DNA of 64,000 nucleotides, taken from NCBI GenBank assembly GCA_013396525.1, contig VWYX01000777.1, positions 186,001-250,000 of the forward strand. The letters run 5' to 3'. Shown piece by piece: positions 34,310 to 45,239 of this stretch; the first letter of the stretch is position 1, and each line of letters opens with the position of its first letter. This stretch comes from Chaetorhynchus papuensis. Taxonomy: Eukaryota; Chordata; Aves; Passeriformes; Rhipiduridae. The translations under genes were made by a program, and so were the position numbers. The notes beneath the pieces were generated by a model, which worked only from the letters and a program-made list of their open reading frames with translations, made no database searches and had not been told where the DNA came from.

Positions 34310-34372
34310 GAATTTAAAGTAATTTATTTCTTCAACTTTTTCTTGAAGTTCAAGTGCAAGTAAGGGGCCTAC
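34310..34372 (+). repeat. Diverged direct repeat, copy 2
   Basis: Second copy of the segment at 33439-33491, about 870 bases downstream in the same orientation. It carries roughly ten extra bases between the ATTTCTTC and AAGTTCAAGTG blocks. Confidence 0.45.
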
Positions 34373-34410
34373 TCTGAAAGAAACACAGTTCTTGGGCACA
34401 GTGTGTGTCA

Positions 34411-34502
34411 GTCTATCCATCTATCCATCTATCTGTCTATCTAGATATAACTGATATCGATGTTGATGGATAAAGATAGATGGATATAGATAAATAGATA
34501 TA
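34411..34502. repeat. Fold-back tetranucleotide microsatellite (CTAT/CATC then GATA/GATG)
   Basis: The left part (34411-34445) is built from CTATCCAT and CTAT units on the plus strand. The right part (34464-34502) is built from complementary GATGGATA and GATA units. The two halves can pair to form a long imperfect hairpin around a loop with ATATAACTGATATCGATG. This is either a microsatellite that was inverted and duplicated or two that met; expect length polymorphism. Confidence 0.85.
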
Positions 34503-34558
34503 GGTACAGGCATGGAAGATAAAGAAATTTCACAGTGAACATAGACCAATATGAACAT

Positions 34559-34600
34559 ATTGCTCTCCTGAAGAGCTTACAATCTGAACAGAGGATACAG
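34559..34600 (+). repeat. Possible ancient SINE (MIR-like) fragment
   Basis: CTGAAGAGCTTACAATCTGA resembles a phrase that recurs in sauropsid MIR-type SINEs (AGAGCTTACAATCTAA). The assignment is from memory of the family pattern and is weak. An 89-codon frame (34535-34804) runs through it and is therefore not called as a gene. Confidence 0.25.
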
Positions 34601-37600
34601 GATGGGAGAATAAAAGAGCACTTATTATCTCATATTTGTAGCTACCGAAGTGATGCAGAGAGAAATTTGCTACAAGAACTTGCCAGTAGGAATCCTGGCG
34701 GAGAGCTTGATCTCCTGGATACCGTTGTGCTCACTGCCTGCCTTTCAACTGGTACATTAATTCAGTCTGGGAGACAGTGCAGCCGTAGGACTGTTTCAAA
34801 ATAAGCAGTCATACCTGCTGATCTGCATGGCTATGTAAATTCATCACTGTTACCAGTTTATTCTGCTTGAAAGGCAGTGCCCAGTTGGGAATGATTTCTT
34901 ACAAATGAAGGCATCACCTATGGATATTTGTTGTTGTAAATGAACAAACAGAAATACCATTTTTATTGCTGAATAGTACCCACAAAGCCTACGTTTGTTG
35001 GACAAGATAGGGCTCCTCCACAGCAGTTAAGAAGTCTTCTAACAGGAACATGAGAATGACAAGCTTATGTACCATGAAGTTGCTCACGTGTGTGTGGAAA
35101 ACATCCATCAAATTCCCAAATGAGTCTCACATGATCTTCTTTGTACGCATCATCATACACTACAGTACTGTGCTTGTATTGATGGATTAGAAGTGAACAC
35201 TTCTCCCTAATAAATTTCATCAAATCTTTGATTTGATGCAGCTTGTTTTGAAAGACAGTGCTTTTGGCATTGGGAGGAAAAAAAATAAAATAGGTCACAG
35301 CTCATTTAAATTCCAAAATGCAGTTAACTACTATTTCAAAGCCTGTAGCAACAACCTTGGAGATGAAACATTAAAAAGACAGCAAGTTTAACATTATGTA
35401 AGTGTAAGAAGACAGGCACAAACAATTAGATTGAAATGCTGGTAGTAGTTAAAAATTATTCTCTCAATTAAGTATCATTTTTTCCTTTAAAATTTCCTGC
35501 AGACAAATGTGACAAAAAGAAAGTCTAGGGCACAATTGGAAGACAGAAAAATTCAATTTTTGTCCAGTTTGAAATGGGAAATACTAATTTAAAGTTCTGT
35601 CAGATCCAGTACTGCAGATTTAGCTGAAGATGTTTCCCTGCCCTTCTTCCAGAGATCACCACCACCTCAGCAGCTACAGCAGAACAGATTGCTTGTCAGC
35701 TGCTGCACTCTGACATATTATTAAATAGTTCCTTTTATTAGGAGCTGGAGTCTCACAGCCAGACTGTGAACCAAAGCAACTGTAAGAACATGCAGTCTGT
35801 TCTGAGCTGTCTCTACAGGGCAACCTTTGGCAGAGAGATAAGTCCAGATAGGTTAGGGCAGTATGGTATTAAAGCACTTTCAGAAGACAAACCTATCAGA
35901 GATTGTCAAGTTATCAATTTTCCTTCCTCTCTTATGGATTCAGCTGCAGTTTTCTTAGATTCAAATTTATCTGAATTGCTACTCAATCCTTTCCTATATC
36001 AAAAATATATATGCTTTGTTCTATCAAAAATCACCTAATCTCTCTAAATCTTATGATGTGATTCAGTAACTTGTCTTCATTTGATCACAGTGTATATTTT
36101 TCCCCCGTTACACTTTGCAGAAACTGTAACCAACAGAATTGGAGTTATAGACATGAGCCTTTGATTATGCTGCTACAACTTTTGATTTCCTCTGTACACT
36201 CGGCTTCCCAAACGTTCTTCATGTGATGAAGACTGATCTTAGTGCAAATTTTAGCAACAATTCATGACATTTAGAGTAAAGATTTGGGGGCACATCTGAA
36301 GTTTATATAAATTAATTAAATATATAAGAAAATTTGCAGCTGCCTTTCACATCTTTGCCATTCTCAAGTCCACTGCTGCAAATCTAGGTGATGCCTCTGC
36401 ATTTCACATTGGTAGCCTGTCCCCTTTTCTACCTTCCATATGGGATATTTTTATTTTTTAGTTCAGTCAGCAATTCCTTATTTAAAGAGTTTGGCCACCT
36501 GCCATGCCTATTCAGCTTCTTGCACACTGGAATAGACCATGAAAGAGTGCTTTGTGAAGGTTGTCCTAGAAAATCAACTGGCTGTTTCTGGACCCCCTTC
36601 TCCTGCCTGTCAGCATGCCATTGCTTCCTGCCTATCAGCGAGCTGACAATGCCAAAGTCTTCTGTGCTTAAGTCTCTTGTCTCACTTCTCCAGATGTTAA
36701 ATCTCTACTGTCTCACAATCCCTTAAGCAAAAGCTTTCATCGACCATTATGCATCTGGCAAGTTCATATTTGATTTTAAGGAGCAAAGAACCTTCCAGAC
36801 TGTCGTGTCCAACCTGCATCAAAAATTGTCCCTAGCAATTTGCTGGATATGCAATACTCATTAGGTAACATTAAAAAAAAGGTATTAGAGCTCATAACCT
36901 CAGCAGGCAGTTGTGAGCTGTAAGTTGACTTAAGCCACATGCAGCTATACTCTATAGGACAAATGGGATAACACAGAGGGTTGATGAATTTCAATAAATA
37001 ATGTAATCAATGGTAACACAGAATAATTGTTAATATAGCATTCAGTATTTACCACCATCAAACTTGTGCTGCCTGGTTCCTGGCTGCAGTTCTCTCACAA
37101 TGTTTACCCTCCACATAAGGTCTACTGCCTTTCATTTCTTTCTGTCCCATTATCCCCACCTACTGTAGATGTATTGATGGTTGTTCTAAAAACCAAATTC
37201 CCTGAAATTTACATCTATTTACATCCCTAAATTTACACCTATCTACTTTATCTTTGATCCAGTAATAGAGAAGTGTTAATCTGAGAGTTGAGGCAAAGGA
37301 ATTATTACTGTCAACTATCCAAGGAGTTATCTTTTATGGCTAAACAATTGTAATAATCCCTTCTTAATCTACTGAGTGATATTTTCACGTGCAAGGAACA
37401 ACCTGTTGATAGGCTCAGTTCTGTTACTCTCTTTGGATGTACAATTCACTGCCTTGATTCATTTTTTTTTAAAAAGCTACTTGAACCCATTAGGCGCGAG
37501 TCTCACTTTGAAAGAAGAATGTCAGGGTCTATCAGAAGGAGAATATTTTAATTCATTACTGTTTTGTAGTCTACCGGAAAAAAAAATCTGATTTTTTCAG

Positions 37601-37761
37601 AGTTACTAAGTGTAAGTCTTTCTCTGCAAATATTTTTAAAACATTCAGGTTTCATTTTTTGAAAGCTGTCCACTCAGATTTTACTAGAAATATCCAGGCT
37701 TTTTTATATAGATTTTTAAAGTGATATACAGACAAACTCATTATAATCAACATAGTTTATG
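34601..37761. other. Non-coding stretch, nothing recognised
   Basis: No gene or repeat family recognised. The longest frame is 112 codons at 36388-36726, with Leu/Phe/Cys-rich chance-like composition and no domain. Confidence 0.55.
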
Positions 37762-37792
37762 TTACAGGTGGGGAATATGAGGCACAGAAAGG
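37762..37792 (+). repeat. MIR/CORE-SINE-like remnant
   Basis: TTACAGGTGGGG then GAGGCACAGAAAGG matches the highly conserved MIR phrase TTACAGATGAGGAAACTGAGG followed by CACAGAGAGG at 26 of 31 positions as aligned by eye. Flanking MIR sequence has decayed beyond recognition. MIR copies are ancient and shared across amniotes. Only the core is supported. Confidence 0.45.
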
Positions 37793-40700
37793 GGTTCTGC
37801 TTTTCAGTATAGAAGATCTTGCTATATTAGCTTCTCAAAGCATAGTGCTTACTCTTATTTTGAAATCTTTCTAGACATGACTTTATTAGAAGCCAATTCT
37901 GAAATATTCTGTGCTCTGTAAGTTAGTTCAGGATACTCTACAGGGTTGCAGATGCTATAGTTTAAGTTCCAACCTAGTAATTCTTTTCTGCTCACCAGGA
38001 CAGTATACCCATCACAGAATTTTCTATGTCCTCTTAGTCTCCTAAATCATCATCAACAAGGCTGTTTTCATTTTCTTGCATATTTATGACTTCTTTATTC
38101 CCATTATTTATTACAATTCAATGTATTCTTTAGATTTCTTTTCAATTCTAAGTAAGTATTTAAAAAATCTCTGAGGTTACACTTTGTTTATTACATGGGG
38201 ACTGTTGATTAGATTTGTTTTGAAGCTGCTTTTCAATTCATCTTTTCAACATACAAATTAAATGATTGAAGAGTGACTAGCGATCTTTGAGGCATTTGTT
38301 CATTTTACCTTAAGCATGTTCATAATGTAAATTTCCTTTTGTATAAAAAAAATCACAAACTGGAGAACACAAGCAAAATATTCTGTGGTCAGTCTTCTAA
38401 CAGGCCTGTTTAAATCTTGCTATTTTGATGAGTCTGTATCTAGATTATTTTAAATATCTTTAACTGACTTTGCAGTATCTAAAGGCTAAAACTTTTGTGA
38501 TCTTCAGTTTCTCATACTTCAATAGTGGACAATGACAACTGAAGTCATTATTTACTATATTAACTTCAGCAAAACCATTAAAACAAAAGCAAATTTTCTC
38601 TTTTGAGAATGCAAGTAATCTCTGACTTGTACAGTTGCAGGTTATTATAAAGTTTAATGGTGGTAAATTCTGGATGCTATATTAACAATTATTCTGTGTT
38701 ACCATTGATTATACTAGTTATTAAAATTCACCAATCCACTGTGTTTTCCCATTTGTCCTATATAGTATATTTGCATGTGGCTAAGTCAGCTGACAATTAA
38801 ATAACGTTAGTGATTTAAGGAAAATAACTAGCAGAGATAGCATATGCTTATCTCAGGGAGAGTGTCTAGCAAGAATTTCAGGTATTTGGTTTATGGTAAA
38901 AAAATCTAAAACATCTATGATAATATATCTAGTTGTGACCATTAAAATCAGATGATAAGGGATTACTTGTAGGATAGTTTCCAGGAATAAGGACTTGCAA
39001 AGGTTCTGTGAATCAAAAAGAGCCTGGATGTTTCATTGTCCTTCTGCATGGAATGTAAACATTTCTTGGTTTTGTGTTTTTTTAAGCTTTGAAAGAGACT
39101 AGGGGCTTTCTATGTTGTATTAACTGAGGACTGAAGAACAGTTTATATGTCTCTGCTTTGGCAGAATAAATTGATTTGTATTTGCTTTTACTGCTTTACA
39201 CTTGAAAAAATATTTAATTAGGGTATTCTCCTGGAAAATCATGAGTCATCTGAATTTTTATTTCTTGATGTTATAATACACGTAAGAACCCAGAGAGAGG
39301 CTGGAGGCTGCAGCGTGCATTGTATAAAAAAACCCCAGCAATCTCAAAAAAAGTTAGAGAGACTTTGCTATATCGGCTTTTTTAAAGAGAATTTCATTAC
39401 GGATGTTCTGGATAAACAAATAACACCAGTGACTTAGACTGGTTCATACATCAATTATTTGCCTTCACCTTAATACGTTAATGAAGGAGAGACTACCATG
39501 AATTTTTGGTAGCTGACTTTGATAATGTGATTATTTCATTAGCTTGTAGCACTGGTACATTATGAACTACCTGAATGAGAAGTGATACTTTGTGTTTATT
39601 GTTTCATTGCTGAAAAATTGCTAGATAATGTGTGGTCTGCCAAGTTTACATATGTCTCACTGCTCCATGCCTAATGCAATTATATGGAGAATCAGAAAAA
39701 TCATTAAATCATTACTTGGTTGTTTTGTTTAAATGTGCAGAATAATTCTACTCTAGTCTCTAATGTTTGTCCTGTTCTTTCACATCTCCAAGCAAGTGGT
39801 TTTGAATAAAAGGTGTAAAAGATAAAAGGTGAATCAAAATTGGTATATTCCCTTTCAAGAAGGTGGCTGTGAACAGTCATGAACCATGAATTTGCTCTTC
39901 TATTCTTGTCATAGGATTTCCTTTAATTCACCTTTACTACTAACATATATAACTTCTCCCCATGTAGTCCAGTAAACACCTTTACTTGGAGAATGTGCCG
40001 GGCTTTACACTGTGCAGAGCAGAATCTAAGCACTTGCCTTTGGCATTAGTGTTTACATCCATTTGTGTCTATTCTCTAGTCTCATTTGCTAATGCTTTAT
40101 CAAGTACTTGTCTCTGAATTCTGAATATTTCTAAAAATGAAATTTTAATATTTAAAATCTAGAGATAAAAACTGAGGAGATTTAGGGAGTTTCAACAAAT
40201 TGAAGTTGGTCTTATTTGGAAATGTACTGCAGTTTCTGTAGCATTTAGATTAGGAAGATAATTAAGTTCATTGACTGTGTCTAGATTATTTTTGAGTCTA
40301 CAACGAGCAATTGCTCAGATGCAGTACAGATTCAGACATTTTCACATGAAGTTTTACATGACTTTAGTCTCAAACCATATAAATCATGGTACCTCTGCAG
40401 ATTACAGTGTTTTAGGTTATGATGTGTGTGTGTGTCTTACTTTGTTTGCAGTGTAATGATGTATGTTTGGTGATATCAATATATCAACATGATGTAGGAA
40501 TGACAGAGAATTTCAACTGGAAAAAGTGCTTCATTCTGTTACTAAAACCATATCCTAGTTCTGGGTCATATTTTGTGTTTCAATTGCTTGCCTAAAATTT
40601 TGGGCAGATACCTATCTACCATGAGAGAGCAATAATTTTAGGAAGTGTAGTCTCACATTATCAGAACTTTTGCTACAATTTCTTGGATAAAATGACTGAA

Positions 40701-43700
40701 CAATGAGACCTTTTGGTGTATCACTGTGCCACACAACATGTTCACTTAGTTCTGTATTTTGCTTTAACTTTGAAAGACAAATCTGAGATTTTCTTCTATT
40801 TTAGGTTCATGGATTCAATCAAATTTTGATTTCTCAAACTCTTTTTTTATTCTAATTCTATTTGCTTCAACACAGTTTCTTCTAAATTACTGTGCATGTG
40901 AAAAGACACAGCTTATGTTCTACCAACAGTATTTTTTACTTATCACTGTGTTTAGAATGCTAGAGGTTATTTTTCCACTTAACGTTGTCATTTTATCATT
41001 TTAGCACTTGATCATTTTAGGATTTTGGCATTTCAGATACTATAACTGAAAATGGATAGAGATACTCTACAAGAAGACATAGCTTTAATAAATAATTCTG
41101 TGGAATAACATTAAGTTCTTAATACAGAATGATTAATTTTTAGGACACATTAAAAAAGAAATTTTTCAGAAAAAGAAGTAAGCATTATTGGTTGCTAATG
41201 ATCTGTAGCCCTGTGTAGATTGTTCTCAGCATGCCTAAAGCTTTGTAGTTTCCAATGCTGGCGGCACTGGAAAGAAAGTTAAACTGGGTTAAAAGTGCAC
41301 CCTGCTCCTGGATACTGGGTTTGAAACCTGCCTTTAAGAGAAGAGGATCTATATAGGGACATAGAAATTCTTTAAACTTCCACATATGAGCACCATTTCC
41401 AAGTCCCTTTTGGGAAATCTCTGGAAGCTGTTGGTCTGAATGTCAAGGGGACTTCGGAGCTTTCTTTGGGTAATGGTGTTGCTGTTTAGCAGTTCCTCTA
41501 GTGTAAGTTTGCACAGTGTAATCATACAACATCTTCTATCAACAGAGTAATGTAACTGGTTTCTGTTGTGCTTGTTCCTATCCATAACATCAGATTATAG
41601 AAATTTGCCAAGTATATTTGTATAACAAACTGAGGATTTTAAGTTGTTCTCACACTTGTCAGTACCTGTTTCCAGAAGTTTCTTAATCTTAACTAACCAG
41701 GATTCATTAATTGAGACTTTACAAATTATGATAAGGTGACCTCAGATATAAAAATGTATAGGAATGCATACTAAAAAATGCATAAGTGAAAAATTCATCT
41801 TTTAGGGATGAATAGAACAATTCATTAATAAGCTTCGTCTAAATTTTTTAATATGTGCACTAAAAATTATCATTCTAGATATTTTATATTCCAGCTATAT
41901 GTTATAGTTTTTTATACATAAATTTAAACTATATTTGACTGAGCTATACAGTCTCAAATTTCATTAGAAACATTAGGGCTACTATTGTGAGAAGTGGCAC
42001 CTTTTAATTCAGTAGGCATTTTCCTTCTGGGGAAATTTCTGAACTCTATCTCTGAGTAAGTGGATTCTGTGATAGATTCTCTGAGTTTGAGGGGACGTAT
42101 CTCTCTCAGGCTATTAATAAGAAAAAACCACCGCGCTAATTTTTACCATATGTCAGTGACATAACCCCTGCAGTGACCTGTACTTATCCATACTGATCAA
42201 CTAGTAAGAAAACTATACAGAGATCTACAGCTTTTTCTTTTTTTTTTTTCTCCTCCTATGACGTTGTCATACCATCCCTGTCTAATTTACAGGGCAGGAA
42301 TCAAAAAACATGCAGACTTCTCTCTCTTGTTCTGCCAAGCTGGTGAACCACTGAATGAAATAAAGTGACCAATTTCTGTTAGAGTTTTTAATGACTTATC
42401 ACAACTGCTTCATTTTGGGGATTTTTTCTACACACAGACTAGATCCACCTTTTTGATATTCTGCCAAAAGTCAATGTACTTGTATGTTTGTTTTGAAATC
42501 AGTTTAAATTAGTAAGTGATTTGCTCTCATAGGATAAAAGTTTGGCCCACAATATGCATTTTCTTTCTGAAAAGATAAATATTCTGAGCATGTATTTGAT
42601 ACATTTTTTTCTTAATTTTAGTAGATTGAGGCAGTTCTTCTATAGAAAGCTCTAAGGATTCTGGGCAGCAATTTAAAAAATTGTTGGGAGCAGTCCAGTT
42701 AAAACAAAGCCTGTTTAGTGAGTGAGAAAAGGTACTACAATCTTATAAAAATTTTACACCCACATTTTCCAGCAGCAGTTCAGATGAAAAATAGTCCAAC
42801 TTTTCAAGTGCATGACTGTGATGGGGAAAATGCTGACTGTGTCTTCCACCAATTCATTTTTCCATACTCTTACATCACTAGGTGTAAAAAGGTGCTACCA
42901 TAAATTGTTAAAGTTATTATTAATAATACCACGAGAATAAAAAAGACACTAAGTTATTTAGATACTGAAGGGGACTAAACATCTGAAATAGATGAAGCAT
43001 AAAAGCTTCCAGTAGGATTATTCCAGTAACAAGAGTGGGCTTCCACTTCTGTATCATTCTCTCCAAAAAAATTGGTTCTGTTATAAGTGAAGCGTCAGAA
43101 ACCAGTTTTCCTCAGGAACTCATCAATGATGAGGGCATTATGTTCCTGTGGTTGTGACGGTTAAAAATATCACTGTGTGGGTGGTACGTTGGCATGCTAC
43201 TTTTTACAATTCTTACAAGCCCTTCTGATTAAAAAAAACCCAACAAAACTTAGAGTGAAAGTAAATAATAAGTAATTTTCTGCTTACAAGTTCAGATTTC
43301 ACTTTTAAAAAATCATACATTTCAAATCAATATAAACTGTATTAACCTACTCTCATATAATTTTGTTTATATACTTTGCTTGATGATTAATCTACAATTG
43401 ATTTAAAGATTGAGCAGAACAAAGTCAGGATATGAAATGCTGCAGCAAAATGATTCAATTCTCATTTTATATCTTTGAGTGTGTAGACTACAAGTATTGC
43501 CAAGGGCAAAGTTCCTAACAGGTTGTAAAATGATTATATGGCTCTTGGAAAGCATGTTTTAGATGTTTATATTTATATCTCTCTGTGTGTCTGTGTCTGT
43601 TTAAGTATTAATATATTTCAAGCACAGTGTTGCTCTACATCCCTCTCCCCTCTAAATGGAATGATCTGTTGCTATGACCACTGTTGCGATGAGTCAACAT

Positions 43701-44947
43701 CTATTTAAATCTAGTAAGTTAGCAACATGCAGTCAATCACTGGATTTCATTGGCTGACTATTCCCAAGGGCTTTCCAATTAATAGAGTATTCCTCTCCAT
43801 ATAATTTTTTCAGCCACATAATACTAGTTTAGAGCATACTGTCTCTAACTTGTTCTTTCTCAAAAAGAATAATTTCCTCCTCTAATGTCAGGGATGTTGT
43901 TAAATAAAGAGCCCATATGAATACTTGAGGTGGTGAAATATAGGCACAAAATTATATTTTTAAGACAAACACACTATCAAATTCATAGCAGATCAGCTAT
44001 GAAATCTTTATCCCATGCTCAGAGAAATGAGCTTGAAAGAGACATGATACAGTTAAATCAACCAAACTCACTTTTAAGTAGCTCCATCAATTATCATTTA
44101 ATGACACTTGAGATTATTTAACTGACTCTCCAGCAATATACCAGAGGAAATTCAATGTTATTTTCATTAAATATAGTGGTGCAGTAGTATAGACAAGGAA
44201 GCAGTGTTTTTATAGAGGCCAAAAGATCTTTTCATCTCAATCACCATGGATCTCTTATTAACTTGTTGCACACTCAAGTTCTCACCAATGTCTGCCAATA
44301 TTTTATCAGACTCAACTGGGAGAGACAAAGTCCCCGGTAAATTTCTTCTGAATTCAAATGTGGAATGAGGCACCGTCAAACAGATGGAATTGCAGAGTGG
44401 TGAAGTGGCTTCTTTTAGGACAGGAGCTATATTTAGAGTACACAATCCATCAGCACATCTTAGTCCTTAGGCCCATGTAAGTGATCCAGGCATATTTTAA
44501 TCCCATATCAGAATGGGATCAGATGCACAAAAGTTCCCATCCGCACATCCCTTTCCCTGGCAAAAAAAGCACTTTGTGTGAACTCTAAGAGAACCACAGC
44601 ATGCTGCAGCTACATCTTAAAGACCAAGACCTGCTTAGTAGGATAAATCTTTTGCATGGCCAGAGAATCTTTTGAAGATTCCTAACTCCTTTGTCCTAAT
44701 TTTCAGCATGGGAGCATCAATTTACAAAAGCAATAATAGTTTTTACATTGATCAGTTATGTCCAGCATTGTTATGTGCAGCATTGAAAGTGCAGGAATCT
44801 ACTTCCCAGAAAATCAAATCCGTTTAATGTGTCTTAAACGGCAATGGAGATATCACTAAAATTAGAAAATAGTCTCATTTAGAAATGTAGACCACAGCCC
44901 TTGCCTGTCTGTTTTTAAATCATTCTTGAATTTTTCTTATTATCTCT
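37793..44947. other. Non-coding AT-rich stretch, nothing recognised
   Basis: About 7 kb without a recognised gene or interspersed repeat. It contains a short TG run at 40423-40435 and a poly-T tract near 42.24-42.25 kb. Open frames reach only 60-92 codons and have no motifs. Confidence 0.6.
40423..40435 (+). repeat. Short (TG)n run
   Basis: About six TG units. A minor simple repeat. Confidence 0.8.
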
Positions 44948-45004
44948 AGGGAGCTAGATGACTTCTAAGGCCCTTTCCAAGACAAACCATTCTATGATCC
45001 TGTG
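44948..45004 (+). mobile_element. CR1 3' terminus, plus strand, very short
   Basis: GAGCTAGATGACTTCTAAGG, then CCCTTTCC and CCATTCTATGATCCTGTGA, is the conserved last 50-60 bases of CR1. It is a severely 5'-truncated copy. Its end touches the minus-strand CR1 fragment that follows. Confidence 0.85.
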
Positions 45005-45237
45005 ATCATCTTCATGGCCCTCATCTGGAAGCACTCCCACAGGTCCATGCCTTTCTTGTGCTGAGGAGCCCAGAGCTGGATGCAGCACTCCAGGTGGGGT
45101 TTCACCTCTCCTGACTTGCTGGTCATGTTTATGTTGATGCAGCCCAGGGTAAGATGGTCTTTCTGGGCTGTGAGCACACATTGCTGGCTAATGTCCAACC
45201 AAATAAAACTGGCCAGGTTCAGAGGGGAATCACACAC
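45005..45237 (-). pseudogene. CR1 ORF2 C-terminal (RT thumb region) fragment, minus strand
   Basis: Read on the minus strand, the 81-codon frame at 44992-45237 shows motifs of the CR1 ORF2 C-terminus in order: LDISQQCVLTAQK (consensus LDMSQQCALAAQK), LGCIN, then HLECCIQLWAPQHKKGMDLWE and RAMKMITG (consensus RRATKMIRG). About ten residues between LGCIN and HLECC are missing compared with the family, consistent with a small internal deletion. This part of the protein follows the RT catalytic core, so the fragment carries no active site. The 3' end of this copy is absent and its place is taken by the plus-strand CR1 terminus. Inactive fossil. Confidence 0.9.
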
Positions 45238-45239
45238 CT

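Larger units (their letters stand above)
28824..34410. other. Non-coding stretch with two small gaps
   Basis: Mostly AT-rich single-copy-looking sequence. It includes the N runs at 30015-30022 and 33892, the three-copy short repeat at 32.7 kb and one arm of a diverged direct repeat at 33.44 kb. No gene recognised. Confidence 0.55.

Noticed and set aside
34535..34804. 89-codon plus-strand frame
   Set aside because: Begins in microsatellite-adjacent sequence and passes through a SINE-like phrase; no protein family seen.
36388..36726. 112-codon plus-strand frame
   Set aside because: Leu/Phe/Cys-rich chance composition, without domains or splice sites.
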